Shown here in pieces: positions 8,273 through 16,565 of a stretch of DNA of 64,000 nt. The notes beneath the pieces are model-generated. The model made no database searches. It saw only the letters and a list, made by a program, of their open reading frames with translations, and was not told the origin of the DNA. This DNA comes from Oscillospiraceae bacterium (GTDB lineage Bacteria; Bacillota; Clostridia; Oscillospirales; Oscillospiraceae), in contig CACYXE010000008.1 in assembly GCA_902778275.1 (NCBI GenBank), forward strand, positions 1 to 64,000, written 5' to 3'. The translations under genes and the position numbers were made by a program. Positions within the stretch are counted from its first letter, which is position 1, and each line of letters starts with the position of its first letter.

Positions 8273-8902
8273 TTACTTGGTCCCGAAGATACGGTCACCC
8301 GCATCGCCCAGACCGGGGACGATATAGCCGTGCTCGTTCAGATGATCATCCAGCGCGGCCACGAAGATGTCCACGTCCGGATGGTCCTGCTGCATCTTTT
8401 CCACACCCTCAGGGGCGCCGATGACGCTCATGAGCTTGATGTGCTTGACGCCGGTATCCTTCAGGAAGGAGATGGCCGCGGAGGCGGAGCCGCCGGTGGC
8501 AAGCATGGGATCGACCACGATCACGTCACGCTCCTGGATATCGGGGGGCATCTTGTAGTAATACTTGACAGGCTCCAGGGTCTCGGGATCGCGGAACAGG
8601 CCGATGTGGCCCACCTTGACGTTGGGCATCATGCTGACCATGCCGTCGACCATGCCCAGGCCGGCACGGAGAATGGGGACAACAGCCAGCTTCTTGCCGG
8701 CAATGCGGTGGCATTTTGCCATGGCCACGGGAGTCTCGATCTCCACTTCTTCCAGGGGCAGATCCCGGGTCGCTTCATAGCACATCAGCATGGCGATCTC
8801 AGAGATCAGCTCACGAAATTCCTTGACGCTGGTGTTCTTGTCACGCAGAATGGACAGCTTGTGCTGGATCAGAGGGTGGTCAAATACACATACGTTGCTC
8901 AT
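8273..8902 (-). CDS. upp: uracil phosphoribosyltransferase
   Basis: 209 aa, the normal length. It makes UMP from uracil and PRPP in pyrimidine salvage. The PRPP loop is [12 protein letters not shown]; the N-terminal [16 protein letters not shown] and the C-terminal [12 protein letters not shown], which closes over the uracil site, are typical. An AAGGAG ribosome-binding site precedes the ATG. Upstream lies an 8-base tandem repeat (ATCGTACT twice, 8926-8941) of unknown meaning. Confidence 0.95.
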   Translation of the reverse strand: MSNVCVFDHPLIQHKLSILRDKNTSVKEFRELISEIAMLMCYEATRDLPLEEVEIETPVAMAKCHRIAGKKLAVVPILRAGLGMVDGMVSMMPNVKVGHIGLFRDPETLEPVKYYYKMPPDIQERDVIVVDPMLATGGSASAAISFLKDTGVKHIKLMSVIGAPEGVEKMQQDHPDVDIFVAALDDHLNEHGYIVPGLGDAGDRIFGTK

Positions 8903-8969
8903 GTTCTCGTTCTCCTTTTTTCATCGTACTATCGTACTATTGTGGCCCGCATTCGCGGGCAGGTATACC

Positions 8970-9671
8970 TTATGGTTTTGTTTCCCCGGCGAGTCTCGCC
9001 TGGCGTTCCCGCTCCGCCTGGGAAAGGCGCAGGTAGACCGGCAGCAGCTCGTCGGCGGTGCCGGGGGCCTTGTCGGCGGCGGCCATAGCCACGCCCCAGG
9101 CGCTCTGCCACAGCAGGTTTTCCGGCGCGGTGCGGAAGGGGAGACCCTGTCCTTTCAGAAACGCTGCCGTCAGGGCGGCGCCGTCCCCCACCAGGAAAAC
9201 AGGCTCCGACAGAATACGCAGTTCCTCAGCCAGCTCCGCAAGGGCGATGGGCCGGTCCGGAGTCAGCCGCCGGGGTTTGCCGTCTTCGATACGAAACAGG
9301 GCGTTATAGACCTGGCTGCGCCTGGCGTCCATGACCGGGCAGACGACCCCGCCAGCCGCCAGACCGTGCCAGGCCATAGCCTCCAGGGTGGAGACGCCCA
9401 CACAGGGCTTGTCCATCGCCCAGGCCAGACCCTTGACCGTGGAAACGCCGATGCGGATCCCGGTGAAGGAGCCGGGGCCGTGGGCCACGGCAAACAGGTC
9501 GATGTCCGATATGCGCAGCTCCGCGTTTTTCAGCAGATCTTCCGCCATGGGCAGCAGCGTGCGGCTGTGGGTCAGAGCGGTGCACTGGCTGTACTGGGAC
9601 AGCAGGGCGCCGTCCCGGCAGAGGGCCACAGACGCGGCCCGGGCCGAGGATTCAAATGCAAGCGTCAGCAT
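8970..9671 (-). CDS. tsaB: tRNA t6A biosynthesis protein TsaB
   Basis: 233 aa of the inactive ASKHA-fold partner of TsaD in making N6-threonylcarbamoyladenosine at tRNA position 37. Typical segments are MLTLAFESSARAASVAL, THSRTLLPM and AHGPGSFTGIRIGVSTVKGLA. It overlaps the end of tsaE by seven bases, so the two are co-translated. rimI and tsaD, which often follow, are not here; upp comes next instead. Confidence 0.92.
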   Translation of the reverse strand: MLTLAFESSARAASVALCRDGALLSQYSQCTALTHSRTLLPMAEDLLKNAELRISDIDLFAVAHGPGSFTGIRIGVSTVKGLAWAMDKPCVGVSTLEAMAWHGLAAGGVVCPVMDARRSQVYNALFRIEDGKPRRLTPDRPIALAELAEELRILSEPVFLVGDGAALTAAFLKGQGLPFRTAPENLLWQSAWGVAMAAADKAPGTADELLPVYLRLSQAERERQARLAGETKP

Positions 9672-10090
9672 AGCTCCGCCCCCTCGATGGTGATCCTGCG
9701 GGTGGTGTCATCCAGCTTTTCGATGGTGACGGTGATCTCATCCCCGAAGAAAGCCTCCTGCACATTCTCGCTCCACTCCACCGCGCATACAGCGCCGCGG
9801 TTGAGATAGTCCTCCCAGCCGATCTCGAAGAGTTCATCGGCGCCGGACAGGCGGTACATATCGAAATGGATCAGCTCCCGCGGTCCCAGATACTCGTTGA
9901 CGATGGTGAAGGTGGGACTGGAGACCCGGCAGTCGATGCCCATGCCTTTGGCCATCCCGCGCACAAACGCGGTCTTCCCGGCACCCAGGTCCCCATACAT
10001 GGCGACCACCGCGCCGTCGGGCAGCTGCTGTGCCAGGAGGCTTCCCAGGTGCTCCGTCTCCTGTTCGGTTTTGGTGATGTGAATGGACAT
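9665..10090 (-). CDS. tsaE: tRNA t6A biosynthesis ATPase TsaE
   Basis: 141 aa P-loop protein: Walker A GDLGAGKT at residues 33-40, then VSSPTFTIVNEY and IHFDMYRL, all typical of TsaE (YjeE). It binds the TsaB-TsaD dimer and hydrolyses ATP in the t6A cycle. It is the first gene of the tsaE-tsaB transcript, driven by the promoter at 10134-10163. Confidence 0.93.
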   Translation of the reverse strand: MSIHITKTEQETEHLGSLLAQQLPDGAVVAMYGDLGAGKTAFVRGMAKGMGIDCRVSSPTFTIVNEYLGPRELIHFDMYRLSGADELFEIGWEDYLNRGAVCAVEWSENVQEAFFGDEITVTIEKLDDTTRRITIEGAELC

Positions 10091-10133
10091 GTCCGCTCCC
10101 GCCGTGAATCCAGAAATTGTTTACACTTTGCTC

Positions 10134-10163
10134 ATTATACCACCGTCATGGCCGTTGCGTAAA
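10134..10163 (-). promoter_or_regulatory. tsaE promoter, overlapping the rodA promoter
   Basis: On the minus strand TTTACG, an 18-base spacer, then TATAAT. Its -35 bases (10158-10163) overlap the -35 of the plus-strand rodA promoter. Confidence 0.65.
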
Positions 10164-10183
10164 GAGAAAGAATGTGATAAAAT
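10155..10183 (+). promoter_or_regulatory. rodA promoter, overlapping the tsaE promoter
   Basis: TTGCGT, a 17-base spacer, then TAAAAT. It shares bases 10158-10160 with the opposing -35 box, so the two polymerases probably compete. Confidence 0.65.
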
Positions 10184-10343
10184 ATGCTCCGCGTAAGCAT
10201 CGGATTTTGTTGAACTCTCAGTTCCCTATGGGAAAGGACAGTGATTTTTTATAAAAAAGTTTAAGCCATATGTTAAGCAGTTTTTCCAGCGGGCCGATAT
10301 TTTCCTTCTGTGCATCTGTATCGTCAGCGCCCTGTTCGGCACC

Positions 10344-11399
10344 GTGATGGTATACCGCGCGGCTTCCGGCATGGCGGCCACCGGCGGCGATTACAACCCC
10401 ACCAAGCTGGTGGTGGTCCAGCTGTTCTCCATGTTCCTGGGGTTGGGCGCTTTCGTGTTCCTGACGGTGATCGACGCGGATCTGCTGGGCGATCAGTGGA
10501 AATGGCTCTGCGCCATCAACGTGCTGCTGCTGGTGGCCTTGGTCATTTTCGGCGTGGAGGATAATACCGGCAATAAGAGCTGGATCCGTTTTGCCGGCAT
10601 CGGTCTTCAGCCCTCGGAGGTCATCAAGGTCATCTATGTGATCGTGGCGGCCAAACAGATGACCTATCTGAAAGAATATCGGGATATGAACTCCTTCCTG
10701 TCCGTGGTGCAGATGGCCGGGCACTTCGTCATCGTCTTCGGCCTGATCGTCGTGGTCTCCTCGGACCTGGGAAGCGCGTCCATCATCCTCTGCATCTTCC
10801 TGACCATGTTCTTCGCCCTGGGGGTGCGCCTGTACTGGTTTGCCATCGGCGGCGCGGCCCTGGCCGCGGCGATCCCGCTGCTTTGGAACTACTTCCTGAA
10901 GGACTACCAGAAGCAGCGCCTGGTGGCGCCCTATGACGCCAGCATCGATCCGGAGGGCTACGGCATCAACTGGCAGACCTCCCAGAGCAAGCTGACCCTG
11001 GCTTCCGGCCGACTCACCGGCGTGGACGCGGAACACCGTGCCACCAATTTCATCGGCAAGCACACAGACTTCATCTTCTCCTGCGTGGGGGAGGAGCTGG
11101 GGATGATCGGCTGCATTATCGTCATCATCCTGCTGAGCATCATCATCATCCACATCTTCCGGGTCGGCCTCAAGGCCGGGCGCACCTTCGATATGCTCAT
11201 CTGCGTAGGCGTGGGCTCCGCGGTGGCCTTCCAGACCTTCATCAATATCGGCATGTGCATCGGCATCACGCCGGTCATCGGCATCACACTGCCGTTTTTC
11301 AGTTACGGGGGCTCGTCCATGATGACGATGTTCGCCGCCATGGGCCTGGTCTCAGGCGTCAAATACAAGCTGAAGCCGCAGCTGTTTGCCATTTATTAG
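10344..11399 (+). CDS. rodA: rod-shape SEDS protein RodA (FtsW/RodA family), 5' end apparently frameshifted
   Basis: A polytopic membrane glycosyltransferase of cell elongation. Family marks include SWIRFAGIGLQPSEVIKVIY, QSKLTLASGRLTG and, near the end, GITLPFFSYGGSSMM. The first canonical in-frame start is GTG 10344, but the same frame codes for RodA-like sequence from about 10257 (KFKPYVKQFFQRADIFLL), which holds the first membrane span. That frame has a stop at 10242 and no ATG, GTG or TTG before 10344. The GTG at 10241, near GGAAAGGA, is one base out of frame behind runs of six T and six A. The true start may need a one-base correction or slippage. The listed start is therefore provisional. 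Confidence 0.85.
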   Translation: MMVYRAASGMAATGGDYNPTKLVVVQLFSMFLGLGAFVFLTVIDADLLGDQWKWLCAINVLLLVALVIFGVEDNTGNKSWIRFAGIGLQPSEVIKVIYVIVAAKQMTYLKEYRDMNSFLSVVQMAGHFVIVFGLIVVVSSDLGSASIILCIFLTMFFALGVRLYWFAIGGAALAAAIPLLWNYFLKDYQKQRLVAPYDASIDPEGYGINWQTSQSKLTLASGRLTGVDAEHRATNFIGKHTDFIFSCVGEELGMIGCIIVIILLSIIIIHIFRVGLKAGRTFDMLICVGVGSAVAFQTFINIGMCIGITPVIGITLPFFSYGGSSMMTMFAAMGLVSGVKYKLKPQLFAIY

Positions 11400-11400
11400 C

Positions 11401-11438
11401 AAAAACGCGAGGGGATGAAATCATCCCCTCGCGTTTTT
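11401..11438. terminator. bidirectional terminator
   Basis: A stem of AAAAACGCGAGGGGATGA with its complement around loop AA, flanked by A and T runs, lies between the rodA stop and the converging small gene. Confidence 0.9.
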
Positions 11439-11781
11439 ATGCGTTTGCTGTGCCGATGGCTACTTTGGGCGCCTTGGCGGCGATGGCCGCCAGCGCCTGG
11501 TCCATAACATCTTCTTTTTCCGAGACCGTGTCACCGAATTCCTTGCCGTCCCGCATGAACACTATACGGAAATAGTGGAACACCGCGCTGCCGCAGCACA
11601 TCCTGCCGTTGACCTCGTGGACCCGAATAAAGGCCCGGTCCATATCTCCGTAAGGGATAAAGCGGGTGCGAAGGCCATCCTTATAATAAACGCCCTCGTT
11701 CCCTACGCGAAGCTTGTCGAAAACCTGCGCCTGTTCATAATCGGCGGAATCTTTCGCCGAAATATATTTTTTCTCTGCCAC
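11437..11781 (-). CDS. conserved hypothetical protein, 114 aa
   Basis: Soluble, no signal or membrane segment. The middle (RVGNEGVYYKDGLRTRFIPYGDM, 23 residues in two strands) and the later VFHYFRIVFMRDGKEF look like alternating beta strands, and the C-terminus is an alanine-rich helix. The overall shape suggests a small PH-like or barrel domain, but this is inference. It has its own promoter at 11812-11840 and shares a terminator with rodA. Function unknown. Confidence 0.7.
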   Translation of the reverse strand: MAEKKYISAKDSADYEQAQVFDKLRVGNEGVYYKDGLRTRFIPYGDMDRAFIRVHEVNGRMCCGSAVFHYFRIVFMRDGKEFGDTVSEKEDVMDQALAAIAAKAPKVAIGTANA

Positions 11782-11811
11782 GGGATCGCCTCCAGCTGTT
11801 CTCTGATTTCA

Positions 11812-11840
11812 GTTATAACAGAAAACAGTTGCATCTGCAA
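11812..11840 (-). promoter_or_regulatory. promoter of the 114-aa gene
   Basis: On the minus strand TTGCAG, a 17-base spacer, then TATAAC. Confidence 0.65.
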
Positions 11841-11869
11841 GATTTTCTTTTTATATCCTTTTATAGAAG

Positions 11870-11974
11870 AACACCGAGTTCATCGGAGACAAGCTGACCA
11901 TCAAGTCCGCCCTCAAGGAAAGCCAACTGGAGCAGATCGACGCGCTGGCGGACGCCATCGCCCGGAGCATGTAA
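11870..11974 (+). pseudogene. 3' remnant of a lost gene
   Basis: Starting after an in-frame TAG at 11867-11869, about 34 codons read as protein (TEFIGDKLTIKSALKESQ, then LEQIDALADAIARSM) and stop with TAA at 11972-11974. There is no start codon or ribosome-binding site, the amino-acid pattern is that of an amphipathic C-terminal helix, and a proper terminator follows. This is best read as the tail of a gene whose front was deleted, possibly when the rodA/114-aa block arrived. The parent family was not recognised. Confidence 0.5.
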
Positions 11975-11980
11975 CAAGCG

Positions 11981-12015
11981 CAGCCTCCCCGCTGTTTCCG
12001 CGGGGAGGCTGTTTC
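11981..12015 (+). terminator. terminator of the lost gene
   Basis: Stem CAGCCTCCCCGC with its complement, 7-base loop, then GTTTCC. It follows the gene remnant by seven bases. Confidence 0.75.
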
Positions 12016-12227
12016 CCTGATTGAGTGTGATGCGCGCCTTCCGGCGCGCATAGTTTTTTCCTATGAGAAGGGGCGCGGCAGCGTTGCGCAGGCGACAGGA
12101 AAACCCACAGTTTGCCAGAAAAAACACAATCTGTCAAAAAACAGAAAAAACGAATTCCATGTCAAGCAATTAACGGCATTGTTAGAAACTTATCCATGAA
12201 AAGCGACAATTTTTGAGTCGATTCGTG
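12016..12227. other. non-coding gap upstream of the rnf promoter
   Basis: No gene was found. It holds a small hairpin (TGCGCGCC/GGCGCGCA, 12030-12050) and an A-rich part from 12100 to 12190. Nothing else is recognised. Confidence 0.5.
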
Positions 12228-12257
12228 TAGACATTTTGTGACACACTATGCTATAAT
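12228..12257 (+). promoter_or_regulatory. promoter of the rnf operon
   Basis: TAGACA, an 18-base spacer, then a perfect TATAAT, about 45 bases before rnfC. Confidence 0.75.
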
Positions 12258-12303
12258 CGACGGTAGACAATCCCCTGGTGAGTTTTTTTACGAGGTGAAG
12301 CTT

Positions 12304-13656
12304 ATGTCCTATCAGTTCAAAGGCGGCGTGCACCCCAATTACATGAAGTCTCCGGAGATCCCGGTGACTGTCATCACTCCGCCTGCCCAAGTAATTATCC
12401 CCATGGCCCAGCATATAGGTGCTCCCTGCCAGCCTCTGGTGAAAAAGGGCGACTATGTGACGATGGGTCAGAAGATCGGTGAGAATCCGGCTCCGGTTTC
12501 CGCACCGGTCCACGCCTCCGTCTCCGGCACGGTCGTAGCGGTGGAACCCCGGCATCATCCACTTGGCGACATGATCATGTCTGTCGTCATCGAGAATGAC
12601 TACCAGGATACTCCCTGCACGGATCTGGCCCCCCTGACGGAGGAGCAGCTCAAGGACCCCGACGCCATCCTGGAGCGTATCCGGGAAGCTGGCGTAGTCG
12701 GCATGGGCGGCGCCATGTTCCCCACGGCCTTCAAGATCCGCGGCGGCATCGGCAAGGTCGACAAGCTGATCATCAACGGTGCAGAGTGCGAGCCCTACCT
12801 GAACGGCGACCATCTGACCATGCTCAACTATCCTGAGCAGCTGATGAAAGGCATCGAGCTTGTGCGCATCGCCAGCGGCGTCGAAACGGCCTACTATGGC
12901 ATCGAAAAGAACAAGCAGGATGCCATCGATCTGCTCAACTCCCTGCACCCGGAGAAGTATGGCATCGAGATCGTCCCCGAAGAGGTCAAGTACCCCCAGG
13001 GCGGCGAGAAGATGCAGGTCAAGGCGGTCACCAACCGTGAGGTCAAGCCCGGCGGCATTCCCTCCGGCGTCGGCTGCAACGTGGTCAGCACCCGTACCTG
13101 CTATGCCATCTACCAGGCCTGCTATGAGGGCAAGCCCGTCATCGAGCGTATCGTGACGGTGGCAGGCAGCGCCCTGAAGGCCCCGGTCAACGGCCTGACC
13201 CGCGTGGGCACACCCTTCGGCTACCTGGCCGAGCAGTGCGGCGGCTTCGTCAAGACACCGCGCAAAATCGTCCTGGGCGGACCCATGATGGGCATCTGCG
13301 CCACCAGCTTTGACGCGCCCACAGTCAAGGGTACTGCAGGCGTCCTCTACTTCACTGAGGAAGAGGATAAGCATGTTGACAATCCCACCTGCATCCGCTG
13401 CGGCAAGTGCATTACCGTATGTCCCATGAACCTGGAGCCGGTATTTATGTACATGTACTACAGCAAGGGTGACTTTGAAAACATGGAGAAATACCACATT
13501 ACCGACTGCTTTGAGTGCGGCAGCTGCGCCTACAACTGCCCGGCCAGAATGCCTCTGACCCACGCGTTCAAGACAGCCAAGCTAATGTTCCAGGCCAAAG
13601 CAGCCGCCGACAAAGCAAAGGCTGAAGCTGCGGCAGCAAAGGAGGCCAAGAAATGA
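12304..13656 (+). CDS. rnfC: Rnf complex subunit C (NADH-binding electron-transfer subunit)
   Basis: 450 aa. RnfC takes electrons to or from NAD and carries FMN plus two [4Fe-4S] clusters. Near the C-terminus are CIRCGKCITVCP and CFECGSCAYNCP. The N-terminal barrel-sandwich part (PAQVIIPMAQHIGAPCQPLV) and the GGAMFPTAFKI glycine-rich loop are typical. The end is a lysine/alanine-rich tail. The ATG at 12304 follows GAGGTGA; the frame is open from 12238, but that part overlaps the promoter. rnfD starts four bases before the stop. Confidence 0.95.
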   Translation: MSYQFKGGVHPNYMKSPEIPVTVITPPAQVIIPMAQHIGAPCQPLVKKGDYVTMGQKIGENPAPVSAPVHASVSGTVVAVEPRHHPLGDMIMSVVIENDYQDTPCTDLAPLTEEQLKDPDAILERIREAGVVGMGGAMFPTAFKIRGGIGKVDKLIINGAECEPYLNGDHLTMLNYPEQLMKGIELVRIASGVETAYYGIEKNKQDAIDLLNSLHPEKYGIEIVPEEVKYPQGGEKMQVKAVTNREVKPGGIPSGVGCNVVSTRTCYAIYQACYEGKPVIERIVTVAGSALKAPVNGLTRVGTPFGYLAEQCGGFVKTPRKIVLGGPMMGICATSFDAPTVKGTAGVLYFTEEEDKHVDNPTCIRCGKCITVCPMNLEPVFMYMYYSKGDFENMEKYHITDCFECGSCAYNCPARMPLTHAFKTAKLMFQAKAAADKAKAEAAAAKEAKK

Positions 13657-14696
13657 GCGAGCAGAAAGAAAAGATCGTTCTTGACGTAGCGTATCAGCCG
13701 CAAGTCAGGACCAATACCGACACCCGGCGCCTGATGCTGGATGTGATCATCGCACTGTGCCCGGCGGCCATCTGGGCTGTGGTCCAGTTCGGTGTGTCCG
13801 CTCTGGTGGTGATGGTGTCCTCCGTGGCCTCCGCCGTGTTCTTCGAGTGGGGCTACCGGAAGCTGATGAAGAAATCGGCCACCATCGACGACCTGTCCGC
13901 TGTGCTGACCGGTCTGCTCCTGGCCATGACCCTGCCCCCCACGGCCCCCTGGTGGCTCCCTGTGGTCGGCACCTTCTTCGCCATCGTTGTGGTCAAGCAG
14001 CTCTACGGCGGCATCGGCAAGAACTTCCTCAACCCCGCGCTGGCTGGCCGTGCCTTCCTGCTGGCCTCCTACGCGCTGACCATGGGCACCTACGCCATCC
14101 CCAAGGCCCTGAAGGGCACGGTGGACGGCATCACCATGGCCACCCCGCTCAGCTACATGTACGGCACCAGCGCCATGCCTTCCTATTTCAATCTGAAGGC
14201 CATCTTCCTGGGCACCATCCCCGGCGCCCTGGGTGAAGTCAGCGCGCTGCTGCTGCTCATCGGCGGCATTTATCTGATCGTCCGCAAGGTCATCTCCTGG
14301 CGCATCCCCGTGGCTTTCATCGGCACGGTCGCGCTGCTGACCCTGATCTTTGGCCACAACGGTCTGGACCGGGGCGGCTGGATGCTTTACAACGTCCTCT
14401 GCGGCGGCGTGATGCTGGGCGCCTTCTTCATGGCGACGGATTATTCCACCAGCCCTGTCACCCTCAACGGCCAGCTGCTTTACGGCGCCGGCTGCGGCAT
14501 CATCACCGTGCTGATCCGTTACTTCGGCGGCTTCCCCGAAGGCGTTTCCTATGCCATCCTGCTGATGAACCTCTGCTCCTGGGCCATTGACAAGGCCTTC
14601 CATCGTCATCAGTTCGGCGTGTCCAAGGAGGACATCGCCGCTGAGAAGGCAGCCAAGAAGGCGGCAAAGGCCGCAGCAAAGGAGGCGGCAAAATGA
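13653..14696 (+). CDS. rnfD: Rnf complex subunit D (membrane, FMN-carrying)
   Basis: 347 aa with about nine membrane spans. The segment GGIGKNFLNPALAGRAFLL and the covalent-FMN region DGITMATPLS (threonine as likely attachment) identify RnfD/NqrB. It ends in a lysine/alanine-rich tail like that of RnfC. It overlaps its neighbours by four bases on both sides, so the operon is translationally coupled. Confidence 0.95.
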   Translation: MSEQKEKIVLDVAYQPQVRTNTDTRRLMLDVIIALCPAAIWAVVQFGVSALVVMVSSVASAVFFEWGYRKLMKKSATIDDLSAVLTGLLLAMTLPPTAPWWLPVVGTFFAIVVVKQLYGGIGKNFLNPALAGRAFLLASYALTMGTYAIPKALKGTVDGITMATPLSYMYGTSAMPSYFNLKAIFLGTIPGALGEVSALLLLIGGIYLIVRKVISWRIPVAFIGTVALLTLIFGHNGLDRGGWMLYNVLCGGVMLGAFFMATDYSTSPVTLNGQLLYGAGCGIITVLIRYFGGFPEGVSYAILLMNLCSWAIDKAFHRHQFGVSKEDIAAEKAAKKAAKAAAKEAAK

Positions 14697-15235
14697 ATAA
14701 GATCCTGAAACTCGCGCTGATCCTGTTCGTGATCTGCGCCATCGTTGCCGGTGTTCTGGGCGTGGTCAATGAACTGACCAAGGACCGCATCTGGGAGATC
14801 AACAACCAGAAGACCATCGAGGCCTTTGCGGTTGTGCTCCCGGCCGACAGCTATACCGAGGTCGAGTTCGACAAGACCGCTTTCGCCACGGTCGACAATG
14901 TCAACAAGGCGGACGGCGGTGAAGGCTATGTGGTGCAGGAGACCTTCTCCGGCGCCCAGGGTATGATCACCATGGTCGTCGGCGTCGACAGCGACTACAA
15001 GTGCAGCGGCATCTCCATTATCGAGCACTCCGAGACCTCCGGTCTGGGCGCCAACGCGGCCAGCTCCTCTGAGATCGGCCAGAACTTCCGTGCACAGTTC
15101 ATCGGGGAAGATGAGAACATCGCCCTGTCCAAGGCCGGCGGCAACATTGACGCTCTGGCCGGCGCGACCATCACCTCCACCGCTGTGACGAATGCCGTAG
15201 CTACCGCGATCCAGGTCGCCAAATCTGTCGCATAA
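14693..15235 (+). CDS. rnfG: Rnf complex subunit G (FMN-binding)
   Basis: 180 aa: one N-terminal membrane anchor (about residues 4-25), then an extracytoplasmic FMN-binding domain. AGATITS at residues 156-162 is the flavinylation motif, with Thr161 as the probable covalent FMN site. HSETSGLGA (112-120) is also conserved. No ApbE flavin transferase is in the window, so it must be encoded elsewhere. Confidence 0.95.
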   Translation: MNKILKLALILFVICAIVAGVLGVVNELTKDRIWEINNQKTIEAFAVVLPADSYTEVEFDKTAFATVDNVNKADGGEGYVVQETFSGAQGMITMVVGVDSDYKCSGISIIEHSETSGLGANAASSSEIGQNFRAQFIGEDENIALSKAGGNIDALAGATITSTAVTNAVATAIQVAKSVA

Positions 15236-15249
15236 GGAGGCTGTGGGAA

Positions 15250-15966
15250 ATGAACATCAAGAAACAATTTGTTGAAGGTCTGACCACCAATAACCCCGTA
15301 CTGGTCCAGCAGATCGGCATGTGCGCCACCATGGCCATCACCACCACGCTCTTCAACGGCGTCGGCATGGGCCTGTCGGTTCTGATCATCCTGACCTGCT
15401 GCAACGTGGTCGTTTCCGCGATCCGTAAGATCATCCCCGATGAGATCCGTCTGGCGATCTTCGTTGTCGTCATCGCTGGCTTCGTGACCATCGTGGACCT
15501 GTTGCTGCAGGCATTCATCCCCGCATTGAGCGCCGCTCTGGGCGTCTTCATCCCGCTGATCGTCGTCAACTGCATCATCATCGGCCGGGCGGAAGCCTTC
15601 TGCCAGAAGAATCCCCTCGGGCCCTGCTTCTTTGACGGCATCTTCCAGGGCCTGGGCTATACCTGCGTGCTGATCCTCATGTGCGTGTTCCGTGAGTTCA
15701 CCGGCAGCGGCCGCTTCGGCGGCGGCCTGATTGATATAAGCAACGGCTTCCGCTTCACCCTGGACGGCACCGGCGCCGGCATCCAGATTTTCCCCTCCGA
15801 GTACGGCGCTTCCATCATGAACCTGCCCTTCGGCGGTTTCATTACTCTGGGTCTGCTGCTTGCTGTGATGCAGTATGCGCTGAAGAAATCCGCCAAGAAG
15901 AAAGAACTGGCAGAGCGTGCTGCTGCGGAAGCGGCTGCTTTGGCGGAGAAGGAGGCTGACGAATAA
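15250..15966 (+). CDS. rnfE: Rnf complex subunit E
   Basis: 238 aa, six membrane spans. NPVLVQQIGMCATMAIT near the start and GRAEAFCQKNPLGPCFFDG in the middle are the RnfE/NqrD marks; RnfA and RnfE share a [2Fe-2S] cluster held by cysteines in the membrane. AAGGAGG lies nine bases before the ATG. The C-terminal tail is long, charged and alanine-rich. The stop overlaps the rnfA start. Confidence 0.95.
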   Translation: MNIKKQFVEGLTTNNPVLVQQIGMCATMAITTTLFNGVGMGLSVLIILTCCNVVVSAIRKIIPDEIRLAIFVVVIAGFVTIVDLLLQAFIPALSAALGVFIPLIVVNCIIIGRAEAFCQKNPLGPCFFDGIFQGLGYTCVLILMCVFREFTGSGRFGGGLIDISNGFRFTLDGTGAGIQIFPSEYGASIMNLPFGGFITLGLLLAVMQYALKKSAKKKELAERAAAEAAALAEKEADE

Positions 15967-16550
15967 TGCTTACCTCGATTATTTCCATCTCTCTGGGCGC
16001 CATCCTGACCAATAACTTTATCTTCTCTCAGTTCCTGGGCTGCTGCCCCTTCCTGGGCTGCTCCAGCAAGGTGGACACCGCCACCGGCATGGGCCTGGCT
16101 GTTGTGTTCGTTATGGGTCTGGCTTCCGCCATCTGCTGGGTCATTGATACTTACATCCTGGTTCCTCTGGGCCTGGCATTTCTGGAGACACTGGCTTTCA
16201 TCCTGGTCATTGCGGCGCTGGTTCAGTTTGTCGAAATGTTCCTGAAGAAGTCCGTGCCCTCCCTGTACTCCGCCCTGGGCATCTACCTGCCCCTGATCAC
16301 CACCAACTGCGCGGTGCTGGGCGTCGTTCTGCTGAACGTGCAGAACACCTACAACTTCCTGGAGTCCGTGGTTTACGGCGTCACCGGCGGTATCGGCTTC
16401 ATGCTGGCCATCGTTCTGTTCGCCAGCGTACGCGAGCGGATCCAGTTCTCCGATTATCCTGAATGCTTTGAGGGCTTCTCCATCTGTCTGGTTTCCGCCG
16501 GCCTGGTGGCCCTGGCCTTCATGGGCTTCAGCGGCATGAAGATCGTTTAA
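15966..16550 (+). CDS. rnfA: Rnf complex subunit A
   Basis: 194 aa, six membrane spans, homologous to RnfE in inverted topology. NNFIFSQFLGCCPFLGCS and LITTNCAVLGVVLL contain the conserved cysteines for the membrane Fe-S cluster. The start ATG is inside the rnfE stop region (AATAATG), so translation is coupled. Confidence 0.95.
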   Translation: MLTSIISISLGAILTNNFIFSQFLGCCPFLGCSSKVDTATGMGLAVVFVMGLASAICWVIDTYILVPLGLAFLETLAFILVIAALVQFVEMFLKKSVPSLYSALGIYLPLITTNCAVLGVVLLNVQNTYNFLESVVYGVTGGIGFMLAIVLFASVRERIQFSDYPECFEGFSICLVSAGLVALAFMGFSGMKIV

Positions 16551-16565
16551 GGAGGACCTGTCGAT

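Noticed and set aside
8926-8941. Tandem ATCGTACT repeat upstream of upp
   Set aside because: Only two short copies and no symmetry; too little to call an operator.
8945-8960. GCCCGC/GCGGGC hairpin after tsaB
   Set aside because: Short stem with no T-run; could be a weak terminator, not strong enough to list.
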